Source: Bacteroidales bacterium (GTDB taxonomy: Bacteria > Bacteroidota > Bacteroidia > Bacteroidales > F082). Taken from it: 64,000 nt of DNA. The stretch covers positions 53,582-117,581 of the forward strand of contig JALNZU010000006.1 of the NCBI GenBank assembly GCA_023229245.1, given 5' to 3'. The notes beneath the pieces were generated by a model. It ran no database searches. It was not told the origin of the DNA and saw only the letters and a program-made list of their open reading frames with translations. Each line of letters starts with the position of its first letter. Within the stretch, counting starts at the first letter, position 1. Positions 42,250 to 51,983 of this stretch are shown here, one piece after another. The position numbers and the translations under genes were made by a program.

Positions 42250-45216
42250 ATGAATCGTTATTTAAAACTATTCCTATCGTTGTTAGCTCTGCTTTTTATG
42301 TATGCGTCAGCTATAGGTCAAACCGGGACCATACGTGGTACAGTGACAGACAAGTCCACAGGTGAGACCTTGCCCGGAGCCAATATATTGGTTAAAGGGA
42401 CGCTCATAGGAACCTCGACTGATTTCGATGGTACTTATGTGTTAGAAAAAGTTCCAGCTGGCGAACACACCATAGAAGTCAGTTTTGTGGGCTTTTTGCC
42501 GGCTTCAACTTTAGTACAACTGAATGAGAACCAAACTCTTGCCTTGAACTTTGAGTTGGAGGTAGATGCTGTTACATTGGAAGAGACAGTAGTTATCGGA
42601 TACGGTATCCAGAAAAAAAGCGACAGAACCGGTGCTGTAGCCAGTATAACCGGTTCCGACATGAATGCAGGAGTATTGACCGACCCTGTACAAGGGATAC
42701 AGGGTAAGATACCGGGTGTGATGGTGTCTAAAAAAGGAGGTGACCCAAATGCAGGCTTCGATATTAAAATTCGCGGTGCCTCATCGCTTACAACAAGTAC
42801 GAGCCCGCTGTTTGTAGTGGATGGAGTTCCTGGAGTCGATCCTACTACTATCGCTACCGAAGATATTGAATCGTGGAACGTGCTCAAAGATGCTTCTTCA
42901 GCAGCTATCTATGGATCGCGTGGTGCCAATGGCGTCATTATCATTACTACTAAAAGAGGTACACATACAGCAGGCAAAGAACCATCAATTGAGTTCCATA
43001 CATACCTATCCGCTGATAAAGTGACCAAGAAACTTGATTTGCTCAGCGCCGGGCAGATCAGAAGCTATGTCACGGAAAACAATCTGAACTTCCAGGATGG
43101 AGGAGCTACGGTTGATTGGCAAGATGAGATATTTCGTACCGGACTTTCGCAAAACTATAACTTATCCGTTGCCGGAGGTGATAAGAAATCATCCTATCGT
43201 GCCTCAGTCTCGCATCAGGATTTCTCCGGTGTGATCAAAGGTACTCAAAAGCAACGCACTATAGGTCGTATCAATCTTGACCAGACTGCATTCGACGACA
43301 GGCTTATCATGTCGGCTGGATTGTCGGGAACTATCGAACATAATGACTATATCAGTTATGAATCCAACGGACCTAATGATATCCTATATCAAACCTTTCA
43401 GCGCAACCCTACCGATCCGGTAACTGATGCCGATGGAAATTATTATGAAACACAACGTCAGTTTAACTATTGGAATCCGTTGGCTCTGATAGATAATATT
43501 CAAAATGAACGTGATGCGAAACGTTTGTTTGGTTTTTTTAAAGCTGATTTAGATATTTATAAAGGCATAACAGCCGGAGTTAACTTAGGTTACACTCGCG
43601 ACGATCAGGAAAGCTTTTATTTTGAACCCTCATTTATTCGGTTAGGAACTACCTCAGGCTATGGCCGCCGCAACTATGGTAACTTTGAGTCGAAAGTTAT
43701 TGAGACTACTATTCGTTATGCCACAGAGATAGGGAAGAACAGTCTTAATTTCGTGGGAGGCCACTCGTTTCAGGAAGATTTTTATACCGGATTTTCAGCA
43801 CAGGGGCAAAAGCCGTTTATCAACTTCACCAAGTCGCACGACTTATCAATGCTACAAACTGTCAACCCGGGTGATATCTCGTCCTATAAAAGCTCCAATA
43901 GGCTGATCTCATTTTTTGGCCGTGGAATTTATAATTATGACTCTAAATATTTTCTCACTGCAACCATTCGCCGTGATGGATCATCTAAGTTTGGAGAAAA
44001 CAACAAATGGGGTTGGTTCCCATCTGCTTCTGTCATGTGGAATATCACTGGTGAAGATTTTATGAGTAATATAGATATGATCAATAACCTAAGGCTACGA
44101 CTTGGATACGGAATAACCGGTAATCAGGAGTTTGAAAACTATAGAGCTCTAACATATTATCAGTCGGCCGGGAATACCATTAATTTTGAGACCGGTGAAG
44201 AAGCTATTTTGTTTCAGTTTGCTCATAATGCTAATCCCGACTTGAAGTGGGAAGAAAATTCCGAGCTAAATATAGGGCTTGACTGGGGCTTATTCGATGA
44301 TAAAGTGTCCGGTTCTTTTGATTATTTTATTAAAAACACCTATGATTTATTAGGTAGATATAGTGTGCCGGTGCCACCTTATCCGGTTGATAGGATTTGG
44401 GCTAATGTAGGCCGCTTCGAGGTGAAAGGCTTTGAGATGTATGTGCAATATTATCCTGTGCGTACGAAAAATATTGACTGGAAAACAGCACTCACTTTCA
44501 CTACTTTTAAGCAAAATGTGGTTTCATTATCCAACGATCAGTTCAATTGGTCGGAGTTGCGTGAAGGTTGGCTGTCAGGACGTGGCTTAGTAGGTGATCT
44601 GAACTGGACCCAAATTGTTGAGCCAGGAAAAGCATTAGGAACATGGTATATCCCCGAATATGCAGGGCTTTCACAAGATGGTAAATTCTTGTTCTATACA
44701 GCTGCCGGTGGTGTTACCCGTGAATTGGAGAATGCCGAAAGGCGTGTGGTAGGTAATGCCCAACCGGATTTTGAATTAGGATGGTCGAACTATATAAGTT
44801 TTTACAAGAATTTTGATGTAAGCTTCAGCCTACGGGCAGTATATGGCTACGATATATTTAATACTACCCGTCTGATCCTTGGCAACCCTATCTGGCTGCC
44901 CGAGATCAATGTGTTGCAATCAGCTTTGGATGAAGCAAAGAAAGGATTAAATGATAACCCAAAACTCAGCAGCTATTATTTGGAAGATGGATCATTCTTA
45001 CGTCTTGATAATCTGACTATAGGATATAATATTAAGAATGTAGGTCTGCTGAAAAATATACGGGTTTATTTTGCTTCCAATAATTTATTTACCCTTACCA
45101 ATTACTCCGGTATAGACCCTGAGATATCTATTTCAGGCTTGTCTTTCGGTCTGGATCAGTATAATGTGTATCCCAAGACCCGTACATTCACTTTTGGAGT
45201 TAATGTAACCCTTTAA
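42250..45216 (+). CDS. SusC/RagA-family TonB-linked outer membrane protein
   Basis: A 988-residue TonB-dependent transporter for glycans or peptides. It has a signal peptide (residues 1-23), a carboxypeptidase-D-regulatory-like domain (26-110, GTIRGTVTDKSTGETLPGANI), a TonB-box-like EETVVIGYG, the plug with SusC marks KIPGVMV, IRGASSLTTS and AAIYGSRGANGVIIITTK, and a 22-strand barrel ending in an aromatic strand (TFTFGVNVTL). It pairs with the SusD lipoprotein encoded 13 bp downstream. The SusE-like third gene suggests an alpha-glucan or maltodextrin substrate. Confidence 0.96.
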   Translation: MNRYLKLFLSLLALLFMYASAIGQTGTIRGTVTDKSTGETLPGANILVKGTLIGTSTDFDGTYVLEKVPAGEHTIEVSFVGFLPASTLVQLNENQTLALNFELEVDAVTLEETVVIGYGIQKKSDRTGAVASITGSDMNAGVLTDPVQGIQGKIPGVMVSKKGGDPNAGFDIKIRGASSLTTSTSPLFVVDGVPGVDPTTIATEDIESWNVLKDASSAAIYGSRGANGVIIITTKRGTHTAGKEPSIEFHTYLSADKVTKKLDLLSAGQIRSYVTENNLNFQDGGATVDWQDEIFRTGLSQNYNLSVAGGDKKSSYRASVSHQDFSGVIKGTQKQRTIGRINLDQTAFDDRLIMSAGLSGTIEHNDYISYESNGPNDILYQTFQRNPTDPVTDADGNYYETQRQFNYWNPLALIDNIQNERDAKRLFGFFKADLDIYKGITAGVNLGYTRDDQESFYFEPSFIRLGTTSGYGRRNYGNFESKVIETTIRYATEIGKNSLNFVGGHSFQEDFYTGFSAQGQKPFINFTKSHDLSMLQTVNPGDISSYKSSNRLISFFGRGIYNYDSKYFLTATIRRDGSSKFGENNKWGWFPSASVMWNITGEDFMSNIDMINNLRLRLGYGITGNQEFENYRALTYYQSAGNTINFETGEEAILFQFAHNANPDLKWEENSELNIGLDWGLFDDKVSGSFDYFIKNTYDLLGRYSVPVPPYPVDRIWANVGRFEVKGFEMYVQYYPVRTKNIDWKTALTFTTFKQNVVSLSNDQFNWSELREGWLSGRGLVGDLNWTQIVEPGKALGTWYIPEYAGLSQDGKFLFYTAAGGVTRELENAERRVVGNAQPDFELGWSNYISFYKNFDVSFSLRAVYGYDIFNTTRLILGNPIWLPEINVLQSALDEAKKGLNDNPKLSSYYLEDGSFLRLDNLTIGYNIKNVGLLKNIRVYFASNNLFTLTNYSGIDPEISISGLSFGLDQYNVYPKTRTFTFGVNVTL

Positions 45217-45229
45217 ACAACTGCAAATC

Positions 45230-46723
45230 ATGAAAAAAATTTTTATAGTACTAGCAATATTTACAGCGCTGCAGTTTGGGTGTACCAAGCTCGATACAGT
45301 GCTTTACGACCGGGTGCCTCCCACCGATTTTGTTGCCGATCCGGTTTTGAAAATGAGCCCTATTTATGCTCCTATGCGCGACTTCTTAGATTGGGGCGGA
45401 TGGTGGTTTGCCAATGAACTCACAGCTGATGGATCAACAGGTCCCACCAGGGCCAGCGACTGGGACGATGGCGGAAAATGGCGGGTGCTCCATCAACATA
45501 CATGGGATAATAATACAGAGGCTATCAACAGTATGTGGAGCCGGTTTTTCAATGGAGTGATAGAAGCAAATAAATTTATCGAAGAGCAAATCCCATTGGG
45601 TGATGCACCCGAAGTGCTGATAGCTATCGCAAAAGCAAAAGTACTGCGAGCCTATTACTACTACCTGCTCATTGATAATTATAAAGACGTTCCTTATGTG
45701 ACCGATTATATAGAAGCTCCTCAAAACCCTAAAAGAAACTTCCGAAAAGATATATTCGATCGCATCACAATTGAGATAGCTGAGGAAGCTCCAATTATTC
45801 CGGCAAGCAACTCAAAAACCGGAGTCACCAAAGGATTTGCGTATTCACTCTTAGCCCGTTTGTATCTGAATGCCGAAGTATATACAGGTACAGCTCAATG
45901 GGCCAAGGCCGAACAATATGCCGACAGTGTGATACTGTTAGACCAATACAGCTTAGAAGCCGATCCGGTGAAACCCTTTGTGACCGATAATAGCAATTCA
46001 CCTGAAAATATATTTGTCATACCTTATGACGAAGATAAATATCAGGGCTTCAATCTGCATATGCGTACCTTACACTATAACAGCAATCTGACATTTAACA
46101 TGACAGCCGGCCCCTGGAATGGATTTGCTGCTATGTATGATCATTATAATTCATATGAGGAGGGCGACAAACGCAAAGAAGGCTATTTTTTAGTGGGTCA
46201 GCAATACGAAGCTGATGGTACTACTCCAATTATTGATCAGGGAGCAGGTGGCGCTAATTTGATTTTTGATCCTTATATCCCCGCTTTGAATATGGATGCA
46301 TCATACACAGCCGTAGAGATAAGGATGTCGGGTGCTCGGGTAAAAAAGTTTGAGATAAAAAATGGTGCTAAGGAAAACCTTAGCAACGACTTCCCATTGT
46401 TCCGTTATGCCGATGTGTTGTTGATGAAAGCAGAAGCTATGATACGTCAGGGACAGAATGGCGATGAGTATATAAATCCTGTTCGTGTCAGAGCCGGAGT
46501 AGAACCATTCAATAATGCAACATTAGACGATTTGCTTGCCGAACGTGGCCGTGAGTTCTTCTGGGAAGCAATCAGAAGAGGTGACCTGATTCGCTTTGGA
46601 AAATTTAATCAGTCATGGTGGGAAAAAGGTGTGTCATCACCCGATAGAAATACATTCCCTATCCCGCAATGGGCTATAGATGCCAATCCGAAATTAGCTG
46701 AAGCACCCGAACCTATACAGTAA
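45230..46723 (+). CDS. SusD/RagB-family glycan-binding lipoprotein
   Basis: A 497-residue surface lipoprotein that caps the SusC barrel and captures glycan. The signal peptide ends in the lipobox LQFGC (Cys18). The body shows SusD-family TPR helices (AKVLRAYYYYLLIDNYKDVPYV, quoted as two joined motifs; ARLYLNAEVYTG) and the C-terminal RADVLLMKAEA-like and ERGREFFWEAIRRGDLIRF segments. It lies between susC and the SusE-like gene in one operon. Confidence 0.95.
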   Translation: MKKIFIVLAIFTALQFGCTKLDTVLYDRVPPTDFVADPVLKMSPIYAPMRDFLDWGGWWFANELTADGSTGPTRASDWDDGGKWRVLHQHTWDNNTEAINSMWSRFFNGVIEANKFIEEQIPLGDAPEVLIAIAKAKVLRAYYYYLLIDNYKDVPYVTDYIEAPQNPKRNFRKDIFDRITIEIAEEAPIIPASNSKTGVTKGFAYSLLARLYLNAEVYTGTAQWAKAEQYADSVILLDQYSLEADPVKPFVTDNSNSPENIFVIPYDEDKYQGFNLHMRTLHYNSNLTFNMTAGPWNGFAAMYDHYNSYEEGDKRKEGYFLVGQQYEADGTTPIIDQGAGGANLIFDPYIPALNMDASYTAVEIRMSGARVKKFEIKNGAKENLSNDFPLFRYADVLLMKAEAMIRQGQNGDEYINPVRVRAGVEPFNNATLDDLLAERGREFFWEAIRRGDLIRFGKFNQSWWEKGVSSPDRNTFPIPQWAIDANPKLAEAPEPIQ

Positions 46724-46763
46724 AAAATTTGAAATGTTTATTCACTAATCTAAATTTAATGTT

Positions 46764-48236
46764 ATGAAGAAAAACAGTTTTTTTAAAGTCATGCAATTGA
46801 TGAGCATCATTATGCTCAGTAGTTTGATCATAGTTTCGTGTAAGAAAAAAGATGATCCGGATCCTGAACCTATTCCAATCGTAGAAGACGGTGTTTATAT
46901 TAAAGGTGCTGGGACAGCTCTCACCGAATTTGATCTGAAAGGATTGATGAAACCCACTTTGAACGAGAACGGTCAGGAAGAACGCTCACAATTATTGGAG
47001 CTCTTTGTTGCTGTGAAAGCAGGTAGCGATGGTTTCAACATCGTAAAAGTTTCAGGTGAAACCCATACCGTATATGGTCCTGGTGCTGATTTCAACGAGA
47101 TCACCGAAGACCCATGGGATGCATCCAATGAATATCCAACAACAGCTAAGTTCTGGCGTGGCGCTATCGCCGAGACAGATACCAAGTTTACCGTTCCGGA
47201 AGACGGATTGTATCAGATAGTCTATGATACCGAATTAGGCGTTGTTGTCCTCACACAAGCAAAGTGGGGATTGATAGGCGCAGCTACTCCAGGTGGATGG
47301 GGTGAAGATACTCCTATGACAACCACATTCAACATTGAAAAGATGGACTTTACCGTAACTGATATCCCCTTGTTGAAAAACGAATGGAAGTTCCGTATTG
47401 GAAATGGATGGAAGATATGGCTGAACGAAGACGGTTCTGTACGCGTAAACACTAACCTTGGTGGATCGGTTAGCGCTCCAACTCCAGGTGGTGATAATAT
47501 TGCCAACGACGAATATGCAAAATATACCGTTACCCTAAATTGGGAACTTGGAAAAGCTTTTACCGGAGATATAAAGAAAACCGGTGAAGGTGATCCGCTG
47601 CCCGATTACCCGGAAGCAATGTATCTGACAGGTGCTGCTACAGCCTATGGATGGGCAGAACCAGCTACGGAAGATGACGCTATTATGCATCCTCTGGCCG
47701 GTGGGGCTCCAAGTGAAGGTATCTTCTGGAAAATAGCCCATCTCCAAGGTGGAGAAGGATTTAAACTCTCAGCTGCAGCCTGGAGTGAACCAAATCTGGG
47801 ATATAACGAAATAGACGAATACGATACTGATGGCGTGGCAGTAGGCGACCAGGATGGAAATATGTTGGTCGAAGAAAGTGGTATGTATATCATCGTGCTG
47901 AACTTACGTGATGATCAGATTAAACTGTCTATTAAACCCGCTGCAGTGTATGGTATAGGTGATGTCTTTGATGGATGGGATGCAGGTGTGGAAGCCAATA
48001 AATTCACCATAGATAATGACGCTAAAACATTAGTATCACCAGCTCTTCCAAGCAGTGGCAATATTCGTATGTATGCCGATCATAGCTGGATACCCGATTG
48101 GTGGAATGCTGAATTCAATGTGTTTGACGGTCAGATACTCTATCGCGATGCAGGTGGTGATCAAGAGGCTGTGCCTGGTGAAGCAGGACAGGTGGTAACC
48201 CTACACTTTGACGACAATACAGGATCTATCGAATAG
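46764..48236 (+). CDS. SusE/SusF-like outer membrane lipoprotein
   Basis: A 490-residue lipoprotein with lipobox VSC (Cys26) followed by a D/P-rich tether. Repeated beta-sandwich units with W-rich ligand motifs follow: LIGAATPGGWGEDTPM, WKFRIGNGWKIWLNEDGS, MYLTGAATAYGWAEPA and NIRMYADHSWIPDWW. SusE and SusF of B. thetaiotaomicron carry starch-binding domains of this kind. It is the last gene of the operon. No glycoside hydrolase gene follows in the window. Confidence 0.85.
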   Translation: MKKNSFFKVMQLMSIIMLSSLIIVSCKKKDDPDPEPIPIVEDGVYIKGAGTALTEFDLKGLMKPTLNENGQEERSQLLELFVAVKAGSDGFNIVKVSGETHTVYGPGADFNEITEDPWDASNEYPTTAKFWRGAIAETDTKFTVPEDGLYQIVYDTELGVVVLTQAKWGLIGAATPGGWGEDTPMTTTFNIEKMDFTVTDIPLLKNEWKFRIGNGWKIWLNEDGSVRVNTNLGGSVSAPTPGGDNIANDEYAKYTVTLNWELGKAFTGDIKKTGEGDPLPDYPEAMYLTGAATAYGWAEPATEDDAIMHPLAGGAPSEGIFWKIAHLQGGEGFKLSAAAWSEPNLGYNEIDEYDTDGVAVGDQDGNMLVEESGMYIIVLNLRDDQIKLSIKPAAVYGIGDVFDGWDAGVEANKFTIDNDAKTLVSPALPSSGNIRMYADHSWIPDWWNAEFNVFDGQILYRDAGGDQEAVPGEAGQVVTLHFDDNTGSIE

Positions 48237-48271
48237 CCGATAGAACAGTACAACAAAAGATAGTTGAATTA

Positions 48272-48306
48272 GAAAAGGGCTGTCGGGTATCCTGCAGTCC
48301 TTTTTT
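48272..48306 (+). terminator. Terminator of the susCDE operon
   Basis: AAAAGGGCTG and CAGTCCTTTT pair (one G-U) around a short loop, and a run of six T residues follows at 48301-48306. It lies about 40 bp after the SusE-like stop. Confidence 0.75.
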
Positions 48307-48349
48307 ATCTTTTTCAAGGCTTGAGATGCCGTAAACCTATCAAAAGTTG

Positions 48350-48357
48350 TATCTTTG
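48350..48357 (+). promoter_or_regulatory. -7 element of the tRNA-Leu gene
   Basis: TATCTTTG lies 36 bp before the mature tRNA. A TTG at 48321-48323 could be the -33 element, though its spacing is a few bases long. Confidence 0.55.
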
Positions 48358-48392
48358 CGGCCTCATTTTAACAGCTAGTAATATCAATAAAA

Positions 48393-48477
48393 GCGGATGT
48401 GGCGTAATTGGTAGCCGCGCCAGACTTAGGATCTGGTGCCGAAAGGCGTGGGGGTTCGAGTCCCTTCATCCGCACCA
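48393..48477 (+). tRNA. tRNA-Leu (anticodon UAG)
   Basis: An 85-nt class II tRNA. The acceptor stem GCGGATG pairs with CATCCGC, and CCA is encoded. The D-arm includes TGGTAG. The anticodon stem CCAGA/TCTGG holds loop CTTAGGA, giving UAG, which reads CUA and other CUN leucine codons. A long variable arm (TGCCGAAAGGCGT) and the T-loop GTTCGAGTC complete it. Confidence 0.95.
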
Positions 48478-48489
48478 ACAAAAAAACCT

Positions 48490-48515
48490 GGCCGGATAAA
48501 CAAGCTGATCCGGCT
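48490..48515 (+). repeat. Inverted repeat after tRNA-Leu
   Basis: GCCGGAT (48491-48497) and ATCCGGC (48508-48514) form a GC-rich hairpin 14 bp after the tRNA, with one further G-U pair. No T-run follows, so it may be a 3' processing barrier or a weak terminator before tig. Confidence 0.55.
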
Positions 48516-48554
48516 GAATAGTAGAATAAGATTGTTTTAACCCCTCATTGTAGA

Positions 48555-49940
48555 ATGCAAATCGTACAAGAAAAAACCAATGCAGGAACAGTTCTCCTGG
48601 AATTGCTCATCACCCGAGAAGACCTAATACCGAAAGTGGATAAAGTACTAAGAGACTATCAGCGAAAAGCTAATATTCCGGGCTTTAGACCCGGAAAAGT
48701 ACCATTCGGAATGGTGAAAAAAATGTATGGTGATGTCGCTATGGTTGACGAGTTAAATAAGTATGTTTCTGAATCACTTAACAACTACTTGGTTGAAAAT
48801 AAGATTAACATTATAGGTTATCCGCTACCCGATATGGATAAAACCAAAAAAATTGATCTTCTGAATGATACAGAATATCGCTTTTTCTTTGAAATTGGAT
48901 TGTCCCCCGAAGTTGATGTGAAATTAGAGCAGCTACACGAAACATATTATGTCCCCAAAGTGGAAGAGCAAGAAGTACAGGAAGCTATAGATCAGATGCT
49001 TGCCGAAAACCCTGATATTATCTACCCGAAAACTGTGGAAAAAGAAGATCAACTTGAATTATTGGTTACACAAGCTGATGCGGAGGGGAATGAAGTAGAG
49101 TATGGATTTGAAACTGTTGTTACTCTCTTTCTATCTGATGCCTCCGAAGCAACTAAGACACTCTTTGAGAACAAACTGCTTGGAGATGAGTTTATAGTGA
49201 ACTTCGAACAGCTTGAAGGAACGGATAAAGCCAAGGAACTACTTGAACTGAATGAAGATCAAGCCGGATTAGTATCTGCCAATTTTAATACCATTATTGA
49301 TGAGATCAGCAGGGAAGTCAAGCCGATATTGAATGAAGACTTCTACGAACGTATGTATCCCAATGCAGGCATCATAACGGAGGAAGATTTTAGAGCTAAT
49401 GTAATCGAAGAAATAGAACGGCATTGGAACGCTCAATGCGAAATCATCTTATTCAATTCTGTGATTGACAGGCTGATAAACAAGAGCCAGATTGAACTGC
49501 CCGATGCGTTTATGAAGAAATGGATGATCGACAGAGCCGATGGCAAAATTACCGAAGAAGAAGCTGAAGCCGAATTAGAAAAGACAAGAACAGCATTTCA
49601 TTTGCAATTGATCGAGCAAAGCTTAAAAACAAATTATCCAGATACCATTGATGTAAGCAGTCAGGAAATACGTAATTTTGTACGAGCTTATTTCCATTAT
49701 CAGTTTGTCGGAATGGCTGAGTTACCTAAAGAAGTGGATGACCGGTTAGATCCTATAATAGATAAAATTTTAAGCGACGAAAACGAAGTGTTTCGTATTG
49801 AACGTGATCTTACCGAGAAGAAAATGAAAAAACTTTTTAATGAGAAAGTAACTAAAGTTGAAGAAATTATCAGTACGAGCGAACTGAAGAAGATCATTGA
49901 AAAACAGAATCAAATTCAGGAGGAAACAATAGATGAATAA
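48555..49940 (+). CDS. tig: Trigger factor
   Basis: A 461-residue ribosome-associated chaperone for nascent proteins. The N-terminal domain has the ribosome-binding loop as GFRPGKVP (the family G-F-R-x-G-K motif near residue 45). The central peptidyl-prolyl isomerase-like part is poorly conserved, as in other Bacteroidota, and a helical C-terminal substrate cradle ends the protein. It overlaps clpP by 8 bp, giving the classic tig-clpP-clpX order that links folding and proteolysis. Confidence 0.94.
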   Translation: MQIVQEKTNAGTVLLELLITREDLIPKVDKVLRDYQRKANIPGFRPGKVPFGMVKKMYGDVAMVDELNKYVSESLNNYLVENKINIIGYPLPDMDKTKKIDLLNDTEYRFFFEIGLSPEVDVKLEQLHETYYVPKVEEQEVQEAIDQMLAENPDIIYPKTVEKEDQLELLVTQADAEGNEVEYGFETVVTLFLSDASEATKTLFENKLLGDEFIVNFEQLEGTDKAKELLELNEDQAGLVSANFNTIIDEISREVKPILNEDFYERMYPNAGIITEEDFRANVIEEIERHWNAQCEIILFNSVIDRLINKSQIELPDAFMKKWMIDRADGKITEEEAEAELEKTRTAFHLQLIEQSLKTNYPDTIDVSSQEIRNFVRAYFHYQFVGMAELPKEVDDRLDPIIDKILSDENEVFRIERDLTEKKMKKLFNEKVTKVEEIISTSELKKIIEKQNQIQEETIDE

Positions 49941-50610
49941 TAACGAGTTTACAAAATATGCCACACGACATCTTGGGATCAGCAGTGTGGGCTTGGACCA
50001 GTACAGCCGATCGCTGAGATCGTATATTTCCCCTACTATTATCGAAGAACGCCAGTTGAACATAGCCACTATGGATGTGTTCTCGCGTCTGATGATGGAC
50101 CGCATCATCTTTTTGGGAGTTCCGATAGATGATTACGTAGCAAATATCATACAAGCACAGCTGTTGTTTTTAGAATCGGTTGACTCCAAGCGTGATATAC
50201 AGATTTATTTGAATACTCCCGGTGGCTCGGTGTATGCCGGATTGGGTATATATGATACAATGCAATACATACGTCCCGAAGTATCAACAATTTGTACAGG
50301 TATGGCAGCTTCAATGGGAGCAGTGTTGTTGTGCGCCGGTGCCCAGGGAAAACGTACCGCACTGAAACATTCACGCATACTGATCCATCAGCCTATGGGA
50401 GGTGCCCAGGGACAAGCCAGCGATATTGAAATCACAGCCCGTGAGATACAAAAGCTTAAAAAAGAACTCTATGAGATCATTGCTCATCATAGCGGGCAGA
50501 CTTATAAAAAAATCTGGAAAGACTCTGACCGCGATTATTGGATGACCGCTGAAGAAGCGAAAGAATATGGCATGATTGATGAAATCTTGCTGCGCTCAAA
50601 AGCTAATTGA
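49933..50610 (+). CDS. clpP: ATP-dependent Clp protease proteolytic subunit
   Basis: A 225-residue serine peptidase that forms the barrel chamber of ClpXP. Catalytic Ser lies in GMAASMGAVLL, His in RILIHQPMGG, and Asp in the later DRDYW segment. NTPGGSVYAGLGIYDTM is the oxyanion-hole region. The first 25 or so residues are probably a cleaved propeptide. It overlaps tig and abuts clpX. Confidence 0.97.
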   Translation: MNNNEFTKYATRHLGISSVGLDQYSRSLRSYISPTIIEERQLNIATMDVFSRLMMDRIIFLGVPIDDYVANIIQAQLLFLESVDSKRDIQIYLNTPGGSVYAGLGIYDTMQYIRPEVSTICTGMAASMGAVLLCAGAQGKRTALKHSRILIHQPMGGAQGQASDIEITAREIQKLKKELYEIIAHHSGQTYKKIWKDSDRDYWMTAEEAKEYGMIDEILLRSKAN

Positions 50611-50612
50611 TA

Positions 50613-51839
50613 ATGGCGAAAAAAAAGAATGTGTGTTCATTTTGTGGCAGCCATCGTTCAGAAGTGAATCTGCTGATAGGTGGTATTGATGCAGAAATCT
50701 GTGATCGCTGCATAGAACAGGCATACGAACTGCTTACCGATCAGATACCAGCTTATGAGCCATTGCCGCTAACGGATTATACCCATCGTAAACCGGTCGA
50801 GATAAAAGCTTTTTTAGATCAGTATGTGATCGGACAAGACGAAGCCAAACGTATTCTGGCCGTAGCAGTATATAATCATTACAAGCGTATCAACCATGAA
50901 AAGGGGGATGACGGGGTAGAAATTGAAAAATCAAATATCATTCTTGTTGGGGAAACGGGTACAGGGAAGACTCTTTTAGCCCGTACTATTGCCAAAATGC
51001 TTCAGGTACCTTTTGCCATAGCTGATGCTACTGTGCTGACCGAGGCAGGATACGTGGGGGAAGATGTGGAAAGTATTCTGACACGTTTATTACAAGCTGC
51101 TGATTACGATGTACGTGCCGCAGAAAGAGGAATAGTTTTTATTGATGAATTAGATAAAATAGCCCGTAAAAGTGATAATCCCAGCATCACCCGTGATGTG
51201 TCGGGAGAAGGAGTACAGCAGGCCTTGTTGAAACTACTTGAAGGCACTACTGTCAATGTCCCACCACAAGGAGGACGTAAGCACCCCGAACAACGAATGA
51301 TACAGGTTGATACCCGAAACATCCTCTTCATTGCTGGTGGGGCTTTCGATGGAATTGAACGAATTATTGCAGCAAGACATCATACCAATGTAGTTGGATA
51401 CGGCCGCGAAAAAGCCGGGGCCATAGATACCGATCATATCCTGCAATACATCGCACCGGCTGACCTGAAAAAATATGGACTCATACCCGAGATAGTAGGC
51501 CGCATGCCCGTCCTAACCTATCTGCATCCACTTGGACGAGAAATACTGAAACGGATCATAAGCGAGCCAAAGAATGCCTTGGTTAAGCAGTTTGTTAAAC
51601 TGTTTGAACTTGACGGAATTACATTGACATTTGATGAGTTAGTGTTCGATTATATAGTGGATAAATCTATCGAGTTTAAATTAGGTGCCAGAGGCCTTCG
51701 ATCAATTTTTGAAGCCATATTAACAGATGCTATGTTTGAGTTACCCTCTAAGAAAGGAGTTAAAAAACTTCATGTAACTAAAAGCTATGCAGAGAAAAAA
51801 TTAGATAAGGCGACGATCTCCAAACTAAAAGTAGCCTGA
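50613..51839 (+). CDS. clpX: ATP-dependent Clp protease ATPase subunit ClpX
   Basis: A 408-residue AAA+ unfoldase that feeds ClpP. The N-terminal zinc finger uses CSFC and CDRC. The AAA+ core has Walker A GETGTGKTLLA, the GYVGEDVES pore loop, Walker B IVFIDELDKIA and the sensor/box region GVQQALLKLLEG. The ClpP-docking loop, IGF in E. coli, reads VVGYG here, a variant I recall from other Bacteroidota. The ATG at 50613 is preferred over a TTG at 50607 because it gives MAKKKNVCSFCG. Confidence 0.97.
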   Translation: MAKKKNVCSFCGSHRSEVNLLIGGIDAEICDRCIEQAYELLTDQIPAYEPLPLTDYTHRKPVEIKAFLDQYVIGQDEAKRILAVAVYNHYKRINHEKGDDGVEIEKSNIILVGETGTGKTLLARTIAKMLQVPFAIADATVLTEAGYVGEDVESILTRLLQAADYDVRAAERGIVFIDELDKIARKSDNPSITRDVSGEGVQQALLKLLEGTTVNVPPQGGRKHPEQRMIQVDTRNILFIAGGAFDGIERIIAARHHTNVVGYGREKAGAIDTDHILQYIAPADLKKYGLIPEIVGRMPVLTYLHPLGREILKRIISEPKNALVKQFVKLFELDGITLTFDELVFDYIVDKSIEFKLGARGLRSIFEAILTDAMFELPSKKGVKKLHVTKSYAEKKLDKATISKLKVA

Positions 51840-51983
51840 ATCTGATAATTTTTAGCTGCTATTTAAGGCTGGCATATAAGTTGTTTATCGGCATACAACT
51901 TTGCTTTATCCGGCAAAGCTTCTTCAAGATTACATAGTATGAAATGGACAAAAACTTTTTCAGTCATAGTTTATATACGCAAT

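Noticed and set aside
42435..42887. A 150-codon minus-strand frame opposite the SusC plug
   Set aside because: Complement of conserved SusC sequence; no independent evidence.
48393..48515. Integration site at tRNA-Leu
   Set aside because: No integrase gene and no repeat of the tRNA 3' end found nearby; the following genes are core genes.
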